Assembly (NCBI RefSeq): GCF_000346465.2
Contig: NC_034010.1
Location: 9,556,689 to 9,620,688, forward strand
Length of the DNA stretch: 64,000 nucleotides
DNA from: Prunus persica
Taxonomy: Eukaryota > Streptophyta > Magnoliopsida > Rosales > Rosaceae
Reading direction: 5' to 3'
Shown here: in pieces, positions 57,121 to 64,000 of the stretch
Position numbering within the stretch: the first letter of the stretch is position 1
How the letters are laid out: each line of letters opens with the position of its first letter
Position numbers and translations under genes: made by a program
Notes under the pieces: model-generated
Told to the model about the DNA's origin: nothing
The model's input: only the letters and a program-made list of their open reading frames with translations
Database searches by the model: none

Positions 57121-58150
57121 GAATACCGAGGGAACTTGAGGGAACCAAGGATACCGAAATGTTCGTGATGTCGAGACGCAGGAAACACAACTTACAATTC
57201 GCCATTTGAAGTTCGTATGAAGGAGTTATGCCCAATTATGACTCCTCGTGCATAGGTAATGTGCCCTCCTTGCAGAAATCTAAATGCATAAAATGCTATA
57301 TAGAGGGTGACGTGGTATCATGCTCTCCACCACCCTTGGTGCTTACACCCTTGAGGCACTAAGCGAGCATCCTTATGACATTGGAGGTAGTCATAAGGGC
57401 GGGCATAAGCTTGTTGAAGGATAATCTGTACCTCCGAGGGAAAGGAATTCCCGAGGACAGTACGAACACGTGGGGCCGTTCTTATTGCGCATCGTTGGAA
57501 AGAGTGAGGTCAACATATGGCATTCGCTATGCCATCGGCTAGCGAGACATTTGACAATACTTGATGGACTTGGCTTGGGTTTGGCCTTTTTTCTAATATT
57601 GAAGGAAGATATTCGGATCCCGGTACGCATGGGTTGCGACCCCATGCAATGCATAGATGGTTATGTGGGACATTCAGAATACATATGTCGCCAAGGCTTG
57701 GGCGACATGCAAGTATAATAGCTTGCGTGTATAGCTTGAGGATGTGGGCTATCGTGGATGCTAAAGGAATGGCAGACAGAAGTGTGGGTAAACCGATGGT
57801 GTGTTGGATCGCTATGTTTTCACTTGGACATGAGTGAGACATGAATAAAGCATTTGACATGGTCGATGCAGTTGACGTGTCTTATGCAACGCTTAATGTA
57901 TGGGCGTCCAGGGTTCGTTGCCGGATGCAGAGTGATTGTATTGTCACAAGGTAGTGTGACTCGTTGTCTAGTGGGAGACGACACTTGAAGGTGAACCTCT
58001 CGCAGAGTTGTGAGAGTCATGAATATCATGAAGTGGGAGAAGGCTGACTGGGATCCGAAGGGATCCTGGGCCGCACAGGTGTGCTTTGAGTGGCGAAATG
58101 TGTGTTTCGCTTCCGCTGCGCCTCGCCGCTCGCTCATCCCGTGACAAGAC
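57121..58150. other. Unassigned 1.0-kb stretch between G4 and G5
   Basis: This does not match any other part of the window by eye. It contains short open frames but no recognisable protein motif. Its right end, CTCATCCCGTGACA (about 58133-58146), resembles the terminus of the chromovirus LTR on the other strand. It could be a piece of another LTR or leader, or host sequence. G5's LTR begins at 58151. Confidence 0.4.
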
Positions 58151-59515
58151 TGTCACAGTATGACTTTTTCGGAGTCTTCCTTACGTGCGGCCTTAAACTT
58201 GATCGCCTCTCAAACAAGCTAAGTCAGCCTCCTTCCTACAACACAAGATCAAACCAAGCAAGAACAATCGCAAGAGCAAGAACATAATAAGAACGCTTAA
58301 GAAAGTTTGGGTAAATATATGCTTGTATTGCTACTCAATGCTTTACAAGTTGTGAGGTGAGGATACACAATGTGACATCCTCCTTATATACTTTCCCTAT
58401 CCCACCTACCATCATGGTAGGTGGCTAAGATATAATGTAACCAACCGAGGTCTACCTACTACTTCCACCAACCGACGTCTACCTACTACTATACAATGAA
58501 TCTGGACATGTGGGCTAAGATGTCTAGCATGATCAATCCACCAGGTTAGGCCTTGAACATGCAGGCCGTGACATTCTCCCCCACCTAAATTGGTAACGTC
58601 CTCGTTGCCACAGTAGATCCGTCTCGTTCGAATGCTTCGATGATGTCCTTGTACTTCCACAAGGACTCTTCTTTCTCCCAATTACCTTCGTACTCTGGCA
58701 GGCCCTTCCATTTGACAAAGTACTCAAAGTACCTCAGTACACCCTTGCGTCGCACCTCTTGCTTAGCCATGATACACTCAACCTCCTTGTCAAATGAAGT
58801 CACCATCAATGGTGGAGCTTGTTGAGACTCTTCACGACTTGCCTTCTCGGGGTCGGCATGGTAGGGCTTGAGATCGCTCACGTGGAACACCAGATGAATC
58901 TTCAATCGAGGTGGTAGTTTCACACGGTAAGCAGCTCTTCCCACTGATCGGATGATAGGAAATGGGCCCTTATATCTCCTCAACAACGCCTTGTGCAATC
59001 TTCTAGTGTACTTGTGTTGAGAAAGGTTGAGCTTCACAAAGACCAGATCACTTGGTTGGAACACAACGTCCCGCCGATGCTTGTCCGCCCATTTCTTCAT
59101 CTTCCTAGTTGCCTTCTCCAATTGAGCCCGAGCTAGCTCATTAGTGGGCCACTCCTTGGCCGTCTTGTATGCAGCATGGCTACTCCTCGCGCAGCCTGAC
59201 ACCACTGTGTTAGGTGTTATAGGTTGTTGTCCTATTACCAACTCAAAAGGACTTGACCCTATCAACTCTAACCGCTGCAAGTTGTATGAGAACTGAGCAA
59301 CATCCAACAACTTTGCCCAATCTCGCTGGTTGGCACTCATATAGTGCCTCAAGTATAGCTCCAATATCGCATTCACCCGCTCCCTCTGACTATCTATTTG
59401 TGGGTGAAAGTTGGTAGAGAAGTTCAACTGTGAGCCAAGTAGCCTGAAGAGCTCCGTCCAAAGTTTACCAGTGAAGCGAGTGTCACGATCACTGATAATA
59501 CTCTTAGGGATCCTC
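58151..59515 (-). mobile_element. Chromovirus fragment G5: 3' LTR, chromodomain and integrase
   Basis: LTR 58151-58573 (423 bp) with TATA box and palindrome, the polypurine tract, then chromodomain and integrase back to IPKSIISDRDTRF at about 59515. There it is joined to the accessory gene of element H. Only the last third of the element remains. Confidence 0.88.
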
Positions 59516-59652
59516 CTTGAAAAGCTTTGATAGCGGGAATATGAAGCCCAAGGTGAAATAAAAGGGTTGGAAGGTGATAATTCTGGCATTTGGATCATTC
59601 GCATCCACGCAAGCACGTTGTCAGTCAAAGGCTTCGCCCGCTTGATATGCAC
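58585..59652 (-). CDS. Chimeric open frame: accessory-gene codons fused to chromovirus integrase and chromodomain
   Basis: A 355-codon uninterrupted frame. The first 46 or so codons (59652-59516) come from the accessory gene of element H, read out of its native frame. The remainder is G5 integrase (IISDRDTRF, HPQIDSQRERV with a Glu at the third catalytic position, FHVSDLKPYH) and a complete chromodomain (YFEYFVKWKGLPEYEGNWE). The fusion arose where G5 was truncated. The start codon is incidental, the zinc domain and first catalytic Asp are missing, and there is no evidence of expression. It is noted because it is open over more than 1 kb. Confidence 0.55.
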   Translation of the reverse strand: MHIKRAKPLTDNVLAWMRMIQMPELSPSNPFISPWASYSRYQSFSRRIPKSIISDRDTRFTGKLWTELFRLLGSQLNFSTNFHPQIDSQRERVNAILELYLRHYMSANQRDWAKLLDVAQFSYNLQRLELIGSSPFELVIGQQPITPNTVVSGCARSSHAAYKTAKEWPTNELARAQLEKATRKMKKWADKHRRDVVFQPSDLVFVKLNLSQHKYTRRLHKALLRRYKGPFPIIRSVGRAAYRVKLPPRLKIHLVFHVSDLKPYHADPEKASREESQQAPPLMVTSFDKEVECIMAKQEVRRKGVLRYFEYFVKWKGLPEYEGNWEKEESLWKYKDIIEAFERDGSTVATRTLPI

Positions 59653-59833
59653 GTCATCAGGAATTGTAGAAGCTTAAGCGGCTCGCTACTTCTGGAATTG
59701 AGCTTCAGTCATAATGCGGTGTAGATTGTCCACAAACCTCTTCTTATACACTTAGGAGCCTCCCCACAGATACAAAGGCACTTGGGAGCTTGGTGGCTTG
59801 CTACCATCTTCAGAAGACATGGTCAACGGACAA
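59516..59833 (-). pseudogene. Antisense accessory gene of element H, second exon (N-terminal coding part)
   Basis: ATG at 59820 (MSSEDGSKPP) and VPLYLWGGS match the start of the copy in D (MSSRDGSKAP, VPLYLWGGS) and then decay. The acceptor TTCTTGTAG precedes it on the minus strand (59835-59834), followed by TTGTCCGTTGACC, close to the CTACCCGTTGATCAACC of D. It independently supports the start codon and splice site. It is cut at 59516 by G5. Confidence 0.75.
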
Positions 59834-60436
59834 CTACAAGAAGATAAGAAAATTTCTACAAGTTAGAATTACAAAGAAAAAAATGTTGGCGAGGAAAAAA
59901 AGAAAGGGCAGTAGCAGGAAAAAAAAGGTAGCAGTAGAAGAAAATTGGCCGAGCTTGGAGTAGCCTAGCTCGAACAGCCCGCCAGCGCACGTAGCCCAGC
60001 TAGCGCCTCCAGCCCGGCACTCATGTAGCCTAGTCGCACCCCAGCCTGGCCCATTCCTCCAACTCCTGCACGCAAGGCCTGCCTGCTTGGTGCAGGCCCA
60101 CGTCGTGCAGTCCAGCGCCTCTCGCCCAACTCCAGCAACGTGGACTGCTGCCCAATTCAAGCTCGTGTCGCATGCAAGGCCCAAGATCTCCATCCTTTTG
60201 CTTCGAGCCCAGCTCCTCCATGCTCTCTCTTTAAGCCCAGTGCTTGCACTAGGCCTGCATCTTGTCAACTCCAGCCCAGACCAAGTTACTCCAAGGCACC
60301 GCATGCTGCATTTGATTCCAGCATGAATTCTCTAGCCTTTGTCAACTATTGCCCATGAATTTGCAATTCATACTGGACCACCATCTTGCTGCCAAAAGTG
60401 AAATGTATATATATATATATATTTTATGAGCTCGAC

Positions 60437-60572
60437 TTATTTTGGATGTACGGCAACTCCTCTCTTCAACAAGCAGTACAAATTCTCCAAGATCTTTCTC
60501 AAGCTGGAAAGTAGATAAGTTAAGTTTGCGATGTGAGAAAGAGTGAAGAGAAACCCTGTATTTATACAAGTT
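60437..60572 (-). promoter_or_regulatory. Antisense gene promoter and leader exon (element H), donor mutated
   Basis: Minus strand: TATAAATA box (about 60558-60568) and leader. The donor position reads AAAATAAGTCG instead of AAGGTAAGTCG (60440), so the G of GT is lost. A TATATATA microsatellite lies just inside the intron (60406-60421). Confidence 0.65.
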
Positions 60573-60778
60573 GGACAACCCGGGTCAAGAAGGAATTGCA
60601 AGCTCATCCCTACAGGGAATCCAACTCCAAGAATAGTCAGAAGCCTACACCAATTGGGAATCCGATTTGCAAAAAGAGTCCAACTCATAGAAGAAAGCCC
60701 AGACACAGCTAGAGAGCCCAAAAAATAATTTCATCTCCTACATGCCACACAAGCGTCATGTCGAAGCTGGGGGGCATG

Positions 60779-60932
60779 TGTGGGAGCAAATATTTTCATC
60801 TCCAATCAAAGCACGACACGTGGAAAAGAAGATTATCTCTTAAATTAATTAATTGAACCAATTTATTTGACCAATTAATTAATAGGGATAATATCTTAAT
60901 TAATAGGATATTATCTTTATTTAATAAGATAA
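60779..60932 (+). repeat. Element H LTR, left part
   Basis: It begins TGTGGGAGC after a GGGGGGCATG tract and is AT-rich. It ends in GATAA (60928-60932), the left target duplication of element I. The start coordinate is accurate to about 2 bases. Confidence 0.8.
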
Positions 60933-61477
60933 TGTTCGCGCTAAAACTAAACAAATAGAAATAAAGCTAACTTACAGGCGACGTGGATGCTTTGGACCTG
61001 AGAAGCCTTCGGTCCGTGTTGTCCTTCCTCGAGGCGCAATGCTGGAATCTGCCTGGAGAAAGAAACGGCAGGTGAAGCCTAAGACACCGGTGTGGCGCCG
61101 GTTGAAGACCCTCCGATGCACAAGTCAAGTAAACAGTCTTACCTCTTGGCTGTGCCAAGGGGCTCTATTTATAGAGAGCATTTGTGATGCTCTTAGTACT
61201 TAGTTTCGATGTGGGACTCATGGGAGTGTCTTCGGTAGTCGACACATGCTCTGACAGGCTCTGGTGGGAGTTTCGAGGTTATCTATCAGGATTGCTTCGC
61301 ATCGCGTGCCAAAGGTCGGCGTGGATGAGTTAGTTGTGGGCACTTTACCGACCCGACTACTTATGAATCGGTGGAGTATGCAGATCGACCTTTTGACATG
61401 TCTCACTGAGCCGGTATATGCCTTGTTTACATTTCACGTGTCATGACGTGAGTAGAGGGTCAGATATGGTACAAACA
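60933..61477 (-). repeat. Element I 3' LTR (545 bp)
   Basis: TGTTCGCGC...GGTACAAACA on the plus strand. The adjoining GGAGTCCCCAAAG (61478-61490) is a purine tract on the minus strand, as expected before a 3' LTR. Confidence 0.8.
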
Positions 61478-61689
61478 GGAGTCCCCAAAGTTTCTGATCG
61501 AGAAAGGACTTGTTGGTTGGGGACTTGCTTGTCCTTGAGCTCCGGCATTCTGACCCGAGTGCGAGCGTCTCCCTTCGTATGCCGATGGTGACCGTGTAGT
61601 CCTCCAAGTCCCCGAGCAAAAGGGAGGTTGAAGATTGGAGGGGAACGGCATCACGAGCCGAAGGTGTTTGAAGTTCGTCGGCAAGGGTG

Positions 61690-62345
61690 GTGAGCAAAAG
61701 CTCGATCACTGCGTGCCTACCGTTCGGCACAAGAGGTGAGTGAAAACTCGATCACTACGTGCCTACCGTTCGGCACGAGAGGTGAGTGAAAACTCAATCA
61801 CTGCGTGCCTGCCGTTCGGCACGAGAGGTGAGTGAAAACTCAAAACCTGACCGCTACGTGCCAGCAGTTCGGCACAAGAGACGAGTGAAAACTTGCTACG
61901 TGCCAGCAGTTCGGCACAAGAGACGAGTGAAAACTTGATCACTGCGTGCCTGCCGTTAGGCACGAGAGGTGAGTGAAAACTCGATTGCTGCGTACCTGCC
62001 GTTCAGCACGAGAGGTGAGTCAAAACTCGATCACTACGTGCCTACCGTTCGGCACGAGAGGTGAGTGAAAACTCAATCACTGCGGGCCTACCGTTTGGCA
62101 CGAGAGGTCAGTGAAAATTTGATCACTGTGTGCCTGCCGTTTGGCACGAGAGGTGAGTGAAAACTCGAAACCCGACCGCTGCGTGCCAGCAGTTCGGCAC
62201 AAGAGATGAGTGAAAACTTGATCACTTCTTGCCAGCCTTTAGGCACGAGTGGTGAGTGAAAACTCAACCGCTGCGTGCCTGCCGTTCAGCACTAGAGGTG
62301 AGTGAAAACTCGGCTGTTGCATGCCTGCCGTTCGGTGGTGAAGTT
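61690..62345. repeat. 46-bp tandem array of element I (about 14 units)
   Basis: Unit GTGAGTGAAAACTCGATCAC plus TGCGTGCCTGCCGTTCGGCACGAGAG. Each unit holds a small inverted repeat (GTGCC...GGCAC), so hairpins could form. It is unrelated in sequence to the 40-bp and 195-bp arrays but sits at the same place, between the LTR side and the accessory gene. Confidence 0.92.
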
Positions 62346-62484
62346 GTGTTTCTAAAAGTCAGAGAGAATTTGATGCGCTCGCTCAAGTGGGAAGCGATGA
62401 CTCTTGGGCTTCCCAGTGCATGTGGGACACATGTTGGGAGGTTTATGAAGGGTCGTGTCGTTTCGATTCCCGGTGCTAGGTTCG

Positions 62485-62625
62485 TCCTATAAATTAAAGG
62501 AAAAGATGGTAGGAGGGGTACTTGAAATTTTGAGAGCAAATGGAGCTTGTGAGAGGCGATTTCTGGCAAGTGCACTGCAACGGCGTAAGTGATTTCAGGC
62601 GATCACCAACCACTGTGTAAACAAG
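62485..62625 (+). promoter_or_regulatory. Accessory gene promoter and leader exon (element I)
   Basis: A TATA-like CCTATAAATT (about 62488-62497) is followed by a leader ending ACAAG at 62625 and donor GTATGC. An alternative donor, GGCGTAAGTG, lies at about 62585. Confidence 0.55.
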
Positions 62626-62774
62626 GTATGCTGATGTGTTTTCTTCTGAATTGAATCAAAACCTTCAATTTTTGTATGAACATGTATGAACATAGATGAA
62701 CATGAGCTCTTTGGTTGTAGGATAGGAGTTTGATTCTGGCATGTCGTTTAGTGTCGTTTTGCTTTTGTTTGTAG
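62626..62774 (+). other. Predicted intron of the element I accessory gene (149 bp)
   Basis: GTATGC at 62626 and TTTGTTTGTAG ending at 62774. The acceptor is immediately followed by the ATG at 62775, and the tract before it is T-rich. Confidence 0.58.
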
Positions 62775-63227
62775 ATGTCAGATACTGAATTAGACTACAG
62801 TGATAGCCCAAGAGCTTTTGAGGGGGAATCGGCATTTGAGGGCTCGATTGCAGGGCTTGAGGGTGCCGATTTCGTTGGAGTTGGGGGTACAGAGGTGTCG
62901 ACCGAATCTGGGAGCACTTCAAGCGTAGAGGTGGTTAGGGTTAATGACTCTCAACCATCGTCATCCGGTCGTCGAGTCAAGGCGACCGAGGCTGATGTGT
63001 CGGTTGCCGATCCCGGAGAAGGTGTGCTGACCGTGCTGACCGGCCGGCAAATGGTGCCGATGCCTAAGTCGAGGGGCCTCGTTTTTGGGGTGGATTTCCT
63101 AGAGCCGAACGCCCTGAATGAGGCGGAGTTGGCGAAAATTAGGGTAGAGTTCCACATCCCAGATTCGGTGGTGATGCATAAGACACTGATGTGGCACCGG
63201 CTGAAGACCCTCCGATGCCAAAGTTAG
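62775..63227 (+). pseudogene. Accessory gene of element I, N-terminal part, truncated
   Basis: ATG at 62775 (MSDTELDYSD) opens an acidic, serine-rich region of about 100 residues, then LVFGVDFLEPNALNEAEL and FHIPDSVVMH. The pattern recalls the N-termini of antisense proteins in other plant Tat elements; this is a weak, memory-based resemblance. From about 63179 the frame runs into LTR sequence and stops at 63225, so the rest of the gene was deleted. It is antisense to element I. Confidence 0.55.
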
Positions 63228-63612
63228 TGACTAAGAGAAATTCTATTGACAGTGTGAAAGCACAAGTTAAGTAAACAGTCTTATCTCTTGGCTGTGTCAA
63301 GGCGCTTTATTTATAGAGAGCATTTGTGATGCTCTTAGTACTTAGTTTCGATATGAGACTCGTGGGATTGTCTTCGGCGATCGACACGTGCTCTGATAGG
63401 CTCTGGCAAGAGTTCCGTGGTTATCTGTCAGGATTGCTCGGCATTGCGTGCAAAAGGTCGGTGTGGATGAGTTAGTTGTGGGCACTTTACCAACCCGACT
63501 ACGTATGAATCGGTGGAGTATGCTGATCGACCTTTCGGCATGTCTCACTGAGCCGGTGTCTGCCTTGTTCACGTGTCATGACGTGAGTGGAGGGTCAGAT
63601 ATGGTACAAACA
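63179..63612 (-). repeat. Element I 5' LTR, truncated on its inner side
   Basis: Matches 61079-61477 of the other LTR with scattered differences and an extra block of about 30 bp near 63215-63260. It ends GGTACAAACA at 63612. Its inner part and the primer site are missing. Confidence 0.8.
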
Positions 63613-64000
63613 GATAATATCATTAATTTAGATATTATCCTAATAAAGAGATATAATCAAGTCCAAACTTAATCCCTACAAATTTTGGTAAATAATAAAC
63701 TCCTCCTAATAAGAGTTTATGCTCTACGAAACCCTAGCCCTGAGGCTCCTATAAATGGATGACTTCATTCATCATGCAAGGTACTTCGAAAAACCTACTC
63801 CTAATAACCGAGAAAAATACCCCAAGCTCTCTCCCTCTCCACTCTCCATCCTCCATATTTTATCCACACGGCTTCGGCCACCACACACGGCTCCAGTTGT
63901 CCAGTTCACACCATAAATACATCTCCGTACCGTTTTGTTAGCTATTGTTTTCCTACAAACACTCGAACTAATTTAGGCATCGGAGAGCCTTTGGCCAACA
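63613..64000 (+). repeat. Element H LTR, right part (continues past the window)
   Basis: Begins with the right GATAA duplication. It contains a TATA box (CTATAAATG, about 63749-63757) and the family's conserved R-U5 text (GGCATCGGAG, TTTGGCCAACA). Confidence 0.82.

Larger units (their letters stand above)
60933..63612 (-). mobile_element. Element I: 2.7-kb derivative retaining only the 3' part of a Tat-like element
   Basis: Flanked by GATAA on both sides (60928-60932, 63613-63617), a perfect target duplication inside the LTR of H. It has LTR-like direct repeats at both ends (60933-61477 and a partial one, 63179-63612). Read on the minus strand the LTR starts TGTTTGTACC and has a TATA box (CTATAAATAG, near 61170). 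Between them lie a 46-bp tandem array and a plus-strand accessory gene. Gag and pol are absent and the deletion runs into the 5' LTR at about 63179. Confidence 0.82.
59516..64000 (+). mobile_element. Element H: 3' end of a Tat-like element whose LTR is split by element I
   Basis: Contains the 5' exon, intron and N-terminal coding part of the antisense accessory gene (59516-60568), the polypurine tract (about 60768-60778) and an LTR beginning TGTGGGAGC at about 60779. The LTR is interrupted at 60932 by element I, resumes at 63613 and runs past the window end (its last bases, CTTTGGCCAACA, match the U5 of the other LTRs). Everything upstream of 59516 is lost. Confidence 0.82.

Noticed and set aside
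57391..58287. Short open frames on both strands of the orphan stretch
   Set aside because: No recognisable motif, and overlapping frames of similar length on both strands, as expected by chance.
60406..60421. AT microsatellite as a promoter TATA box
   Set aside because: It lies inside the predicted intron of the antisense gene. A better-placed TATAAATA occurs at about 60558-60568.
61763..61963. Minus-strand frame with repeated NGRHAVIEFSL
   Set aside because: Translation of the 46-bp array. No independent evidence of coding.

Overview
This is plant nuclear DNA, probably from a dicot. It contains no bacterial-type operons. Apart from one broken disease-resistance gene, almost every recognisable stretch belongs to LTR retrotransposons that are nested in, joined to or truncated against each other. 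No intact protein-coding host gene was found, and no tRNA, rRNA or CRISPR locus.

Layout. 1-3223: 3' part of a Ty1/copia element (+) with its 3' LTR. 3224-6351 and 13230-13679: a CC-NBS-LRR resistance pseudogene (-), split in the NB-ARC domain by element A (6352-13229, +) and cut again in the coiled coil by a chain of related elements, B and C (13680-28735, +). 28736-33664: chromovirus copy G1 (-). 33665-38573: a Tat-type remnant D (-) carrying the best copy of an accessory gene that runs antisense to its element. 38574-48393: gag-only Tat derivatives E and F (+), interrupted by a 2.58-kb solo LTR (39265-41848). 48394-57120: chromovirus chain G2-G3-G4 (-), in which neighbours share LTRs. 57121-58150: unassigned. 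58151-59515: chromovirus fragment G5 (-). 59516-64000: 3' end of another Tat element H (+), whose LTR is split by a small derivative I (60933-63612, -).

Two Ty3/gypsy groups dominate. The Tat-like group has LTRs opening TGTGGGA. Copy C encodes gag, protease, RT, two RNase H regions and integrase, all decayed. Copies A, B, E and F keep gag but share one deletion that removes nearly all of pol, so they look like a non-autonomous gag-only family. Between pol and the 3' LTR these elements carry a tandem-repeat module (40 bp in the gag-only copies, about 195 bp in C and D) and then an accessory gene on the opposite strand. That gene has its own TATA box, a non-coding first exon and a GT-AG intron. 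The chromovirus group (LTR TGTCACGG, initiator-Met-type primer site, chromodomain) is present as five minus-strand copies or fragments.

The most informative structures are: (1) the resistance gene split cleanly by an LTR element with a target duplication; (2) the B-C chain, whose first two LTRs look like reciprocal U3/U5 recombinants between the autonomous and gag-only families; (3) the spliced antisense accessory gene, found in several copies and, with a different sequence, in element I. All coordinates and comparisons were read by eye; no database search or alignment program was used.
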